Assembly: GCA_942493235.1 (NCBI GenBank)
Contig: OW818676.1
Location: 3,844,001 to 3,908,000 of the forward strand
Direction: 5' to 3'
DNA from: ENR-C587 sp942493235
GTDB lineage: Bacteria > Bacteroidota > Ignavibacteria > Kapaibacteriales > UBA2268
DNA length: 64,000 nt
Shown: piece after piece, positions 9,497 through 17,871 of the stretch
Layout: each line of letters starts with the position of its first letter
Numbering within the stretch: the first letter of the stretch is position 1
Made by a program: the position numbers and the translations under genes
The notes under the pieces: generated by a model
What the model was told of the DNA's origin: nothing
What the model saw: only the letters and a program-made list of their open reading frames with translations
The model's database searches: none

Positions 9497-9841
9497 TTAA
9501 TTCCCTTGGTGGCGAGCTATCAACAATTGGTTAAAATTATCCAATTTAACAATCAGCTCCGAAGGGTTTGCATATTTCAATTTTGCAATTAAATCTAAGG
9601 TATCGCGGCATTCTTTTAGTGAAATAGAAAGCTTTATCCAGCTACGAATTTTATCCATTTTGCTGGAACCGTTAAAGCTCATTTCAATTCTCTCAGACAT
9701 TCCAATCACCGATGATTGCAGTCTTTTACTAAGTTCTGAAATTTCGCTTTCAGGTAGTATTTTAGTAAAACTATTAATAGATTCTACTAATTCATTACTT
9801 TCTTTTTTTAAAATCTCTTCAGATATTTGCTCTGTGTTCAT
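9497..9841 (-). CDS. four-helix-bundle (IVS/S23-like) protein in flagellar operon
   Basis: 114 residues, all helical. The spacing of hydrophobic and small residues fits the four-helix-bundle family related to 23S rRNA intervening-sequence proteins: ELVESINSFTKILPESEISE aligns with that family's first helix, LSKRLQSSVIGMSERIEMSF with its second, and ISLKECRDTLDLIAKLKYAN with its third. It lies between the flgN-like gene and flgK, a position often held by flgM or flgN, so a chaperone or anti-sigma-like role is possible. I see no FlgM signature. The family call is moderate and the function is unknown. Confidence 0.55.
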   Translation of the reverse strand: MNTEQISEEILKKESNELVESINSFTKILPESEISELSKRLQSSVIGMSERIEMSFNGSSKMDKIRSWIKLSISLKECRDTLDLIAKLKYANPSELIVKLDNFNQLLIARHQGN

Positions 9842-9936
9842 AGTCGTTTTTTTTGATTTATCATTGTTACCTCCATGTAAAAATCTAATTTTTTACCTAT
9901 TCACTTAGTACTTTTGCAAACCTCTTGCCAAACTTT

Positions 9937-10374
9937 TTAAACTCGAACATTGCACACGAAATTATTATTATTGGTAAAATTATTCAGCATCTCTCTAACG
10001 CTGTTTTTTGCTCGATTAGCAAGTACTCTGTTTAAAGTATTTAATGACTGCAGTTGAGTCATCAGCTTTTTTAATTCAGTTCGAATTGTTTTTAATTCTT
10101 TGAGTTCTTCATTTTTAAAATATTTTTCAAGTGCTGAAAGCTTAAGTGAACTTGCTTCGACTCTTGATAAATTAAGCCAAGACATCAGCATATTTATCCT
10201 GTGGTCTTCGGCTTGCCGCAGAGTTTTCACGACTACATTCTGGTACGATGCGATTTCATCAAGCATAGTAGTATCATACTTGACTAATGCTTTCTGTTGC
10301 TTTTCTGCAAGAGACACCAGTTCAGATAGCAGTTGCTGCTCATGCTTTAAATAAGTGAATAGATTCGATGTCAT
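9937..10374 (-). CDS. flgN: FlgN-like flagellar export chaperone
   Basis: 145 residues, almost wholly alpha-helical with long coiled segments. LLSELVSLAEKQQKALVKYD and LRQAEDHRINMLMSWLNLSR follow the FlgN pattern. FlgN proteins hold FlgK and FlgL in the cytoplasm for export; both substrates are encoded two genes downstream in the same operon. It lies 48 bases after flgJ. Sequence conservation in the family is low, so the call rests on helical pattern plus position. Confidence 0.72.
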   Translation of the reverse strand: MTSNLFTYLKHEQQLLSELVSLAEKQQKALVKYDTTMLDEIASYQNVVVKTLRQAEDHRINMLMSWLNLSRVEASSLKLSALEKYFKNEELKELKTIRTELKKLMTQLQSLNTLNRVLANRAKNSVREMLNNFTNNNNFVCNVRV

Positions 10375-10422
10375 ACAATTTATCCTTTATATATCAATTT
10401 CTTTAGGATTTTTTACTTTCAA

Positions 10423-11286
10423 TTATAGTAGTTCACTATATTTTTTTACTTTTTGCACATAATTCTGTGTTTCTTTAAACGGAGGAATCCCGTTATATTT
10501 ACTTACATTTCCCGGTCCTGCATTATATGCGGCAAGAGCCAAGTCCACGCTACCGAATTTATCTATTTGTTGCTTTATATATTGTGTTCCTGCCATAATA
10601 TTCTGCTCCGGGTCAAAAGAATTAGTTACTCCAAGCGACTTAGCCGTGCCGTCCATTAATTGCATCAGACCCTTGGCACCGACACCTGACTGAGCTGTCG
10701 ATTTGCCGGCACTCTCGGCAGTGATTATCCCTTTGATTAAGTTCTCGTCAACTCCGTATTTCTGTGCCGCTTCCGAAATAATACTTTGGTACTGACCAAT
10801 ACGGTCGCTAACCCTATCAATAAAATTTCCCGATGTACTGCTATCGCTACCACTTATAGCTTTGCTCGAAGATATAGACTTCAATTGCTCTACTATGTTG
10901 GCTGCCGGTTTAGTAGTTATATTTGTCAATTTTTCTCCGCCGGTAAGCTGAGAATATATCAATTCGGCAATACCCATGCCGGTGCCTTTTTTTGATAATT
11001 CATCAGTAAATAGCATATCGGTATAGCCACTTAAAGTATCAGCTCCGAAACTCAATTCGCCCTCTTCTTCTTCTTCATCAAGCATACCTTTTTTCATTTC
11101 TTTAAGCATCATATTCAAAAATATAGCTTCAAAGCCACGTGCAGCTTTCTCTAATTCTTTCTTTTCGCTATCAGAAAGATTAGACTTAATTGTACCGCTT
11201 GAGTCAGCAAATTTCTCCAGCCCACTCATTTGATTTTTCAAAAGTGAAGAATTTACTTGGGAATTATCTATTGAATATGAATCCAT
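10423..11286 (-). CDS. flgJ: FlgJ-type rod-binding protein fused to SLT lytic transglycosylase
   Basis: 287 residues. Residues about 40-115 are the rod-binding domain (AARGFEAIFLNMMLKEMKK and ADTLSGYTDMLFTDELSKKG). Residues about 165-285 are a goose-type SLT lytic transglycosylase domain: catalytic Glu191 in IITAES, then GAKGLMQLMDGTAK, DPEQNIMAGTQYI and LALAAYNAGPGNVSKY. It scaffolds the rod and opens the peptidoglycan layer for it. In Salmonella the second domain is of a glucosaminidase type instead; the SLT version occurs in several other phyla. It follows flgI by 7 bases, consistent with cotranscription. Confidence 0.9.
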   Translation of the reverse strand: MDSYSIDNSQVNSSLLKNQMSGLEKFADSSGTIKSNLSDSEKKELEKAARGFEAIFLNMMLKEMKKGMLDEEEEEGELSFGADTLSGYTDMLFTDELSKKGTGMGIAELIYSQLTGGEKLTNITTKPAANIVEQLKSISSSKAISGSDSSTSGNFIDRVSDRIGQYQSIISEAAQKYGVDENLIKGIITAESAGKSTAQSGVGAKGLMQLMDGTAKSLGVTNSFDPEQNIMAGTQYIKQQIDKFGSVDLALAAYNAGPGNVSKYNGIPPFKETQNYVQKVKKYSELL

Positions 11287-11293
11287 AAAGCAC

Positions 11294-12463
11294 CTATTGA
11301 ATTATTAGTTCAGCTTGTAAGGCTCCGGATTGCTTCAGAGCTTGAAAAATTGAAATTAAATCTCTTGGAGATACTTTCAGTGCATTTAATGCGTCAACTA
11401 TATTTTGAACTGTTGCTCCGACCGGAATAGTCAGCGGTGCAACTGCATTTTTTTCTTCTTGAGCTGTTATATTTGCTGTTTGTACCGGTGTTGGAGGTCG
11501 GATAGTAAAAGGAGCCGGCTGAGCTACTACTACCTGCCTCTGAATAGTTACTTCCAAATTACCATGCCCAATTACCGACGGCATTACTTCTACATTACCA
11601 CCCACTACTATAGTGCCGGTTCTTTCGTTTATAACTACCCTTGCAGGTGAATCCTGGATAACTTGTAATACTTCTATATTGGCTATGGACTGCATATTGT
11701 CCGAACGGTTATTTGTCGGTAATGCTATTTCGACAGTTCCGGCATCTAATACAGTAGCCTGCCCTAAGGCAGCTCCGTTAATAGCTCCGGCAATATTTCT
11801 TGCGGTGGTAAAATCGGGTTCTCTAAGTGATATTTTAATTACTTGGTTATTTATTATATCTCCAAGAGATTCTATATCACGCTCTAAAATTAATCCGGCG
11901 GGAACTCTACCGGCAGTAACATAATTTTTGCTAATTCTTGAGCCGAGTGCATCAAAGTCATATCCGCCGACTGAAACCGATCCCTGAGCCATACCGACTA
12001 TCACACCATCTGAAGTTGATACGGGAGACATTATCAGTACTCCGCCTTGTAGCGAACGGGCATCTCCGATTGATGACACCTGTACATCAACCTTCGAGCC
12101 TCTTTTAGAGAACGAAGGTACTGTTGCAGTAATAATAACAGCAGCTACATTTCTGACTTTAGGATTTGTCTGTGGCACAGTCAAGCCAAACCTTTTGAGC
12201 ATATTAGACACTGACTGGACAGTAAAGGAAGTGTTCTGGTTATCACCTTGATTATTGAGTCCGGTTACTAATCCATATCCTATCACTTGGCTACCGCTTA
12301 CTCCTTGAACTACCGCTATATCTTTAATCCTTGCCGAATGAGCACTAATTGGCAACAGCATAATTATTGATATTATCAATATTCTATAAATATACTCCAT
12401 TACCCCGCTTGATTTAGCGAGGCAACTTTTTTTATTTTTAATATTTTTTATTTTAGTTTCCAT
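11294..12463 (-). CDS. flgI: flagellar P-ring protein FlgI
   Basis: 389 codons as drawn. Hallmark strings are RIKDIAVVQGVSGSQVIGYG, LVTGLNNQGDNQNTSFTVQS and VNERTGTIVVGGNVEVMPSV, with the C-terminus VQNIVDALNALKVSPRDLIS. FlgI forms the periplasmic P ring around the rod, with FlgA as assembly chaperone. The first 21 residues are charged and precede a normal Sec signal (MEYIYRILIISIIMLLPISA), so the true start may be the ATG at 12400; neither start has an ideal ribosome site. The gene lies 3 bases after flgH. Confidence 0.94.
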   Translation of the reverse strand: METKIKNIKNKKSCLAKSSGVMEYIYRILIISIIMLLPISAHSARIKDIAVVQGVSGSQVIGYGLVTGLNNQGDNQNTSFTVQSVSNMLKRFGLTVPQTNPKVRNVAAVIITATVPSFSKRGSKVDVQVSSIGDARSLQGGVLIMSPVSTSDGVIVGMAQGSVSVGGYDFDALGSRISKNYVTAGRVPAGLILERDIESLGDIINNQVIKISLREPDFTTARNIAGAINGAALGQATVLDAGTVEIALPTNNRSDNMQSIANIEVLQVIQDSPARVVINERTGTIVVGGNVEVMPSVIGHGNLEVTIQRQVVVAQPAPFTIRPPTPVQTANITAQEEKNAVAPLTIPVGATVQNIVDALNALKVSPRDLISIFQALKQSGALQAELIIQ

Positions 12464-12466
12464 AAT

Positions 12467-13045
12467 CTAAAACAGAAATCTTATAAATTTTGTAATTAGT
12501 CCCGGCTCTTGAGTTTTTGTAACTGAGCCATCGCCTTCTATAATCAATGTTAAATCTAATATATTATAAGAATAAACACTATTATTCGGAGTAATATCAA
12601 CCGGACGAACATATCCGCGAATAGTAATTGTCTGGCTTTCACCGTTAATTTTAGTTGTTCTTTTACCCTCTATACTCAGATTACCGTTATCATCGACTTC
12701 GGTGATTCTCGCACTAAGTTTGGATTTGATTGATTCTCTACGAGTAGTAGAGCCGGAACCACTAAAAGAATTACCGGAGTTTACTCCTACTCCTACATTT
12801 TTACTTGTACTCCCACCACTTAGCCCAAGGCTTGCACTAAGGTCAGTAGAACGGCTTTCATCAGTAGTAGCAGAATTATTGGCTTCTGTCTCTTCTACTA
12901 TTAATATAGTTACCGCATCACCTTCTCTATATGCTTTTACATCAGAAAATAGTGAACGTGAAGTATTCTGATTAAACTGTGCCATCAGGCTTGACAGATT
13001 AATTAGTAGCATTCCGATTATCAATATATAAATATGTTTTCTCAT
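12467..13045 (-). CDS. flgH: flagellar L-ring protein FlgH, non-lipoprotein form
   Basis: 192 residues. Family strings are SRSLFSDVKAYREGDAVTIL, SKLSARITEVDDNGNLSIEG and ITIRGYVRPVDITPNNSVYS. FlgH forms the outer-membrane L ring. In most species it is a lipoprotein; here the signal peptide (IGMLLINLSSLMAQ) has no lipobox and the whole protein has no cysteine, so it must be cleaved by ordinary signal peptidase. It lies between flgA (33-base gap) and flgI. Confidence 0.92.
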   Translation of the reverse strand: MRKHIYILIIGMLLINLSSLMAQFNQNTSRSLFSDVKAYREGDAVTILIVEETEANNSATTDESRSTDLSASLGLSGGSTSKNVGVGVNSGNSFSGSGSTTRRESIKSKLSARITEVDDNGNLSIEGKRTTKINGESQTITIRGYVRPVDITPNNSVYSYNILDLTLIIEGDGSVTKTQEPGLITKFIRFLF

Positions 13046-13078
13046 AATATCCTCAATAATTTGATTATTACCAAACCA

Positions 13079-13789
13079 TTAGTTATTTAGAATTACCGAA
13101 CCGTCTTCGGCAACTATGCCCTCGAAAATCTGCGATGCCTTTGAAGTGCCGGCTTCGCTTTTTACTCTAACTCTCTGACCGATTTCCGCTTGCTGTAATG
13201 CAGTTCCTTTTAATGTAACACAGACCGAACCGGAAACTGATTTGATAGTTACTCTCTCGCCACGGTCTATCATGCGAGCACTCCGAATCATACGACGAGT
13301 CAAAATTGACCCTTTACTTACATTTGAAGCAAGAGATTTTTCTATTACTGAATCCATTGGCAGAATTTCATTATCATCAAAGATAGTAATATCTTTTTTC
13401 TCGTAGCTTACATCTTCAATAGAAATAATTTTACCTTTGATTAGGCTATTAGTGGCTACTGGAACCTTAGAATATACTTTTATTTTCAGAGGTATTTCTG
13501 CTCTTTTGAGTAATACATCATTTGAATAAAATTCAATACCTACACAGCAATTCCCTCTTAAAGATCTTGAATTACCGGTAAATTTAGCTACTACTTCCGA
13601 TTGGTCAAATTTATAATCAGGAATTTCTTTGCTTAATATGATTTCTACTTCATTAGCTGCTTGACTGCGTATGTAATTAAATAGAGATTCTTTAAGCCTT
13701 GAACCCGAAAAACTCGATTCGGCAAATAAGTTGCTTCCCAGAAAAAGGTTAAACAACATCATGGTCAATATTATTTTATTTTTAAACAT
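13079..13789 (-). CDS. flgA: flagellar P-ring assembly chaperone FlgA
   Basis: 236 residues with a Sec signal (MLFNLFLGSNLFA) and a C-terminal SAF-type domain: VPVATNSLIKGKIISIEDVS, then GSILTRRMIRSARMIDRGER and TALQQAEIGQRVRVKSEAGT. FlgA helps FlgI polymerise in the periplasm. The N-terminal half is diverged and carries an adjacent Cys-Cys pair (GNCCVG). It is transcribed after flgG across a 218-base AT-rich gap and just before flgH. Confidence 0.88.
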   Translation of the reverse strand: MFKNKIILTMMLFNLFLGSNLFAESSFSGSRLKESLFNYIRSQAANEVEIILSKEIPDYKFDQSEVVAKFTGNSRSLRGNCCVGIEFYSNDVLLKRAEIPLKIKVYSKVPVATNSLIKGKIISIEDVSYEKKDITIFDDNEILPMDSVIEKSLASNVSKGSILTRRMIRSARMIDRGERVTIKSVSGSVCVTLKGTALQQAEIGQRVRVKSEAGTSKASQIFEGIVAEDGSVILNN

Positions 13790-14007
13790 CAGATTTTTAT
13801 CTCATTATTAGTTGTATTACTATTAATCAAGCAATCATGTCATAAGCTATTTATAATAGCTTTAATTAAACCGTTTCTATTTCCAATACTAAAGCATTGG
13901 TCGATGTCAAACTATAAATTTTAAATAATGATTAATACTATCATTAAAATCAGTATTATTTAATATCAATATTATTTATTATCAGTTTAATAAAATATAA
14001 ACTCAAA

Positions 14008-14796
14008 CTACCGCTTCAAATTTACAGCAGTACCAAGTATCGTATCGGCAGTTGTAACTGATTTTGAATTTAATTCATAAGCTCTCTGAGCAGTAATCAT
14101 ATTGACCATCTCGTCAACAATACTTACATTTGAAGCTTCTAAGTGATTCTGTATCAATTCACCGGTGTTATTTGAACCCGGCTCTTCAATAATTGCACTT
14201 CCGGAAGCCGGAGTCTCGGCATATAAATTCTCTCCATTATTTCTTAATCCTGCCGGATTAACAAATCTGGCGAGCTCTATCTGCCCCAAAGTTTGCTCTG
14301 TAACGCCGTCTTCAAGTATTGCAGTTACAATGCCTTCTCTTGAAATTTGAAGATCAACCGTATCAGCCGAGACATTTATTCCCGGTTCAAGCACATAGCC
14401 TTGAGAAGTAACCAACTGTCCGTTTTTATCCATACTAAAAGAACCATCACGGGTATAAGCAACAGAATTATCAGGTTTACGAACCATAAAGAACCCCTCA
14501 CCATTAATAGCTATGTCAAGGTCATTATCAGTTTGAGTTACATCGCCCTGAGTAAAGATTTTAGTCGTAGCTGTCAGCTCGGTACCGGAACCTATCTGTA
14601 CTTCATTTAGTGCTTCTACATTCATCCTTTTATTGGCTCCTGCCGGACGCAATGTTTCATATAGTAAATCTTCAAATTCCGGTCTTACTGATTTGTAGCC
14701 GGTTGTGTTTACGTTAGCTATATTATTAGATATAATTTCTACATATCTTTGTTGAGCCGTGAGCCCTGTTGCTGCTGTTCTAAGTGTCTTATCCAT
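14008..14796 (-). CDS. flgG: flagellar distal rod protein FlgG
   Basis: 262 residues, the usual FlgG length. It begins MDKTLRTAATGLTAQQRYVE and continues with the rod/hook signature NNIANVNTTGYKSVRPEFED. DLDIAINGEGFFMVRKPDNS, YTRDGSFSMDKNGQLVTSQG and the C-terminal VDEMVNMITAQRAYELNSKS are diagnostic. FlgG builds the distal rod inside the P and L rings encoded downstream. A gap of about 200 bases separates it from flgF. Confidence 0.95.
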   Translation of the reverse strand: MDKTLRTAATGLTAQQRYVEIISNNIANVNTTGYKSVRPEFEDLLYETLRPAGANKRMNVEALNEVQIGSGTELTATTKIFTQGDVTQTDNDLDIAINGEGFFMVRKPDNSVAYTRDGSFSMDKNGQLVTSQGYVLEPGINVSADTVDLQISREGIVTAILEDGVTEQTLGQIELARFVNPAGLRNNGENLYAETPASGSAIIEEPGSNNTGELIQNHLEASNVSIVDEMVNMITAQRAYELNSKSVTTADTILGTAVNLKR

Positions 14797-14995
14797 TATT
14801 GGCTCTTTCTGTTATTTTTCTAAATACCCCAAATTAAATCAATTACGAATTTCTCTAAACGCGATTTTCACTTTTGAGAAAGTGTCGGTTTATGAAATTT
14901 TCAATTTCTTCTATTTCAAATAAAAATTCTAATTCTTTGAAATCAACCCCGAAATAAATATCGGGGCTATCTTAATCCTAATACAATACAATTTC

Positions 14996-15778
14996 CTAAT
15001 ATCTGCCAATTCTAATACTTTGGTCTAAAGTACCATCATTAGTTTGAATCACTTTACTGCCCAATTCGAACATACGCTGAAGCTCAATCATTTCAACCAT
15101 TTCGTCAACTATATTAACATTTGAAGCTTCGAGATAGCCCTGCCTAATAGCAGTAGTTTCCGCACTTCTATATTGTAATTGAGTTTCGGTACCGATTATA
15201 AATTCACCGGAAGAAATTTGCTGTAGTGTTTCGAGGTTCGCAACATCAACGACTTGAACATTACCCATGTTTTTTTCATTAACGCTAATTTCGCCATTGA
15301 CAGAAATGCGAATATTCAGGGCTTTTGACTGCTCTGAACTAAGTTGAGATTTATATATATCTTGAGTTAGCTTTATCGGTTCTTGATTAGTTCCGAGTAG
15401 CTTTTTATCGTCTAATGTAGTAATATACCCGTCGGCAGAAACCATAAAAGTTCCTGAACGAGTAAGAGTCTTATTTCCATCTACATCTTCGACCATAAAG
15501 AAACCGTTTTGCGAATCTATCGCAATATCAAGCGGATTATCTGTCTGAATATATCCACCTTGAGAATAATCGATATAAGAGCCGACGGGCGGGTCGTTTT
15601 GTTCGGCATCGCCCGGCGTATTATAAAAGTTTGCTCTTGCATCAATCAGATTTCTTTCGAAGACAGAGGCTCTTTTAAACCCGGTAGTTGAAGCATTTGC
15701 CATATTATTGGCAATTACTTCAAGCCGTGTTTGCTGTGGGAGCATGCCCATAGCTGCCGTGTAGAGTTCCTTTAGCAT
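14996..15778 (-). CDS. flgF: flagellar proximal rod protein FlgF
   Basis: 260 residues of the FlgF/FlgG family: MLKELYTAAMGMLPQQTRLE, then NNMANASTTGFKRASVFERN, NPLDIAIDSQNGFFMVEDVD and the C-terminal LEASNVNIVDEMVEMIELQR. It is more diverged from the FlgG consensus than the next gene, which supports FlgF for this copy. It forms part of the rod. A good ribosome site (AGGAGG) lies just upstream at about 15786-15791. Confidence 0.88.
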   Translation of the reverse strand: MLKELYTAAMGMLPQQTRLEVIANNMANASTTGFKRASVFERNLIDARANFYNTPGDAEQNDPPVGSYIDYSQGGYIQTDNPLDIAIDSQNGFFMVEDVDGNKTLTRSGTFMVSADGYITTLDDKKLLGTNQEPIKLTQDIYKSQLSSEQSKALNIRISVNGEISVNEKNMGNVQVVDVANLETLQQISSGEFIIGTETQLQYRSAETTAIRQGYLEASNVNIVDEMVEMIELQRMFELGSKVIQTNDGTLDQSIRIGRY

Positions 15779-15813
15779 TTTTGTGACCTCCTGTCATAAT
15801 TAGAGGCAATATC

Positions 15814-16068
15814 CTATTGCCTTTCGCTGACTGAATTAACTCTAAAGATTTGAGAAATCATCGAATATAAATACAGTGGCACATCCTGTGCGAGATCTAT
15901 ATTCGACAGCGTTTTTACAAGTCCAGTCTCATTAAGTAAATCCCTCTGTTCTGTCAGGGTTGAGCAGATTCGTTTATTTAAAAAAGCAACGCTTCCTTGC
16001 GTTTTATTCAGGGATTCCTTCCCTTGAGAATAAACTTGTTCTATGCTATATTTTTGTCCTATTTTCAA
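15814..16068 (-). CDS. unknown 84-codon protein, first gene of flagellar operon
   Basis: Starts at a TTG codon (16066-16068), with AGGA about 10 bases upstream. The product of 84 residues is polar, has no signal or membrane segment, and is predicted mostly helical. I do not recognise a family. It precedes flgF by 35 bases on the same strand, so it probably heads this transcript and may be a small flagellar regulator or assembly factor; that is inference from position only. The reading frame could be over-called, but no better gene exists in the interval. Confidence 0.5.
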   Translation of the reverse strand: MKIGQKYSIEQVYSQGKESLNKTQGSVAFLNKRICSTLTEQRDLLNETGLVKTLSNIDLAQDVPLYLYSMISQIFRVNSVSERQ

Positions 16069-16389
16069 TTTCTCTTATCCTTCCGATTTCTATTTATACA
16101 ATGTTTGTGCCACAAGTTTTATTTGACTGAATCTATTTTCTATATCTTATATAAACAAACTACTTATAAATTCTATTTTTAAATTGCACAATAGAAACCC
16201 ATTACTGTTGAACAATCTCTTTAGTCTAATATTATACAATCGGTTGATTTTTGGTTGTCTATTATTCTCCATTGTTTAATATGATGCTATTTGGTAATTT
16301 GAATTATCTCTACCATTATTTCTATGATGTAATACCAAGTGACATCGGACTTGGGTAAGGGGCTGGGGATTAGGAATATATAAGAGTTA

Positions 16390-16452
16390 TCAAGAGGCTG
16401 TCTAAAAGTTGTCATTCTGAACGAAGTGAAGAATCCAGATAAAGCTAACTTA
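16390..16452. repeat. half copy of inner inverted-repeat element (copy C)
   Basis: Contains the end TCAAGAGGCTGTCTAAAA and one full arm of the GTCATTCTGAACGAAGTG hairpin, then diverges after AAAGCTAACTTATTGG. The second arm is missing, so it is a truncated inner element. Confidence 0.8.
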
Positions 16453-16563
16453 TTGGTCCTTCGCTATTATGTGTGGGTAAGCAAATAAAAAAATCTTCCT
16501 TACTTCGGCGTTAGCTGCTGAATATTGGTAGAAATGTCATATGTAGCAACTATTCTTCAAATT

Positions 16564-16671
16564 CCCCTCCAAAAGGAGGGGTGGCATCGCGAAGCGATGA
16601 CGGGGTGGGTTCTTTCTTGGGGTTGGGGATTGGAATTAGGAGTGTAAGCAACCCCACGCTTCAGCGTGTGG
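16564..16671. repeat. palindromic repeat of the 30.7-31.9 kb type plus CCCCACGCT hairpin
   Basis: Carries CCCCTCCAAAAGGAGGGG followed by GGCATCGCGAAGCGATGACG, the same compound palindrome seen three times in the repeat cluster at 30765-31910. At 16652-16671 is a hairpin CCCCACGCTTCAGCGTGTGG, a member of the separate CCCCACGCT hairpin family. Confidence 0.8.
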
Positions 16672-16854
16672 AAAAGGAATATATCTCCGACATCAATTAT
16701 ATACTTTTGTAACAGTCTTATCTTTGTGTAGTAAAGCTATATCCTTTAAAAATATTAAAGCGTATTGAACATATCTCCAAATAAATTACTTATAAAAAAA
16801 ATATTCAACTCCCTTCTTCGTTTCTATTTCATATAATACTTAATTAATAGAACT

Positions 16855-17175
16855 ATGACTAAAAACGTGCAAATTATTGAGAAAATAGTGAGATTAGCCG
16901 AAAATAAATTTCCGGAATCCGAGATTTATCTATATGGTTCGCAAGCTCGCGGTAATCCAAATTTTAATTCTGATTGGGATATATTAGTCTTGCTTGATTT
17001 AGTCAATATCCCTTTTGAATTAGAAAACGAAGTGATTGATCATTTCTACGATTTGGAATTAGAAACCGGAGAAATCATATCCCCGATGATTTATTCTAAA
17101 AATGATTGGTTCGATAATCGTTCCTTAACTCCTTTGTTTGACAATATCCGAAAAGAAGGATTGAAAATAAAATGA
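16855..17175 (+). CDS. MNT-type nucleotidyltransferase (putative antitoxin)
   Basis: 106 residues of the minimal nucleotidyltransferase fold: YLYGSQARGNPNFNSDWDIL contains the GS motif and the DxD metal-binding pair. Its stop overlaps the start of the following HEPN gene in an ATGA junction, so the two are translationally coupled. In characterised MNT/HEPN (MntA/HepT) systems the nucleotidyltransferase is the antitoxin and silences the HEPN protein by adding AMP. That role is inferred here from the pairing. Some such pairs may have other nucleotide-transfer roles. Confidence 0.85.
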   Translation: MTKNVQIIEKIVRLAENKFPESEIYLYGSQARGNPNFNSDWDILVLLDLVNIPFELENEVIDHFYDLELETGEIISPMIYSKNDWFDNRSLTPLFDNIRKEGLKIK

Positions 17176-17564
17176 GCACATCCAAAAATATTTTGATAAA
17201 TTATAGGCTATCAAGAGCGATTGACACTTACGATGATGCTGTAATACTCTCTGAAAAGGATAAATGGAACTCCGTTATTAATAGGTTGTACTATTCACTA
17301 TATTATGCCGTAACTGCTATTTTACTTAAATATGACATTAATTCTTATACCCATAATGGAACGAAATCGGCATTTTCGGAAAATTTTATTAAAAATGGAA
17401 TTATTGACAAAGAGTTTGGAAAACTATACTCTCAGCTTTTTACTTGGAGACAAAAAGGAGACTATGATGATTTGTTCGATTTTGATAAAGAGAAAGTATT
17501 ACCCTATTTTGAACCTGTCAAAAAGTTTATCTCTCTAATTGACGATATTATTAACACAAACTAA
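17172..17564 (+). CDS. HEPN-domain protein (putative toxin of MNT/HEPN pair)
   Basis: 130 residues, helical, of the UPF0332-like HEPN group. The core is NSVINRLYYSLYYAVTAILL, then HNGTKSAFSENFIKNGIIDK and FTWRQKGDYDDLFDFDKEKV. In RNase-type HEPN toxins an Arg and a His six or so residues later form the active site. Here Arg38 is present, but the expected His position is Tyr45, as in many UPF0332 members, so nuclease activity is uncertain. Coupled to the MNT gene by a 4-base overlap. Confidence 0.83.
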   Translation: MSTSKNILINYRLSRAIDTYDDAVILSEKDKWNSVINRLYYSLYYAVTAILLKYDINSYTHNGTKSAFSENFIKNGIIDKEFGKLYSQLFTWRQKGDYDDLFDFDKEKVLPYFEPVKKFISLIDDIINTN

Positions 17565-17871
17565 CAATTCTTGACTATTAATATAATCATTAGTAACTAT
17601 CTGAATACATATAAGCGGTTGTTCCACTATATTTAGGATTAACATATTTAAATAATATGAAGAGCAAGATTGTTTCAAAACTCGACTTGATTCGTTTTTT
17701 GGCAATATAACTTGACGATTAACCGTCAAGTTGATAAGTATTTTTAATTTTTCATTACCCCACGCAGAAGCGTGGGGTAAAATGTTACCGAATCAGACAT
17801 TTGTAGTTTAGTCTTGAGCCTTGTGTATTAGATATATGTTATTTTATCAATTTTGCAAGAGCCCTTATTTA
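17565..17871. other. intergenic with two short hairpins
   Basis: Contains CTTGACGATTAACCGTCAAG at 17711-17730 followed by TTGATAAG, and an ACCCCACGCAGAAGCGTGGGGT hairpin split around 17757-17778. Both belong to hairpin families that form the middle of the nested elements elsewhere. Near 17842 the string TTTTGCAAGAGCCCTTA looks like one surviving end of an outer element, close to the stop of the next gene. No gene seen. Confidence 0.6.

Noticed and set aside
17535..17729. 64-codon frame on the minus strand downstream of the HEPN gene
   Set aside because: It overlaps the HEPN stop and runs through hairpin repeats. The sequence has no family pattern and no ribosome site.
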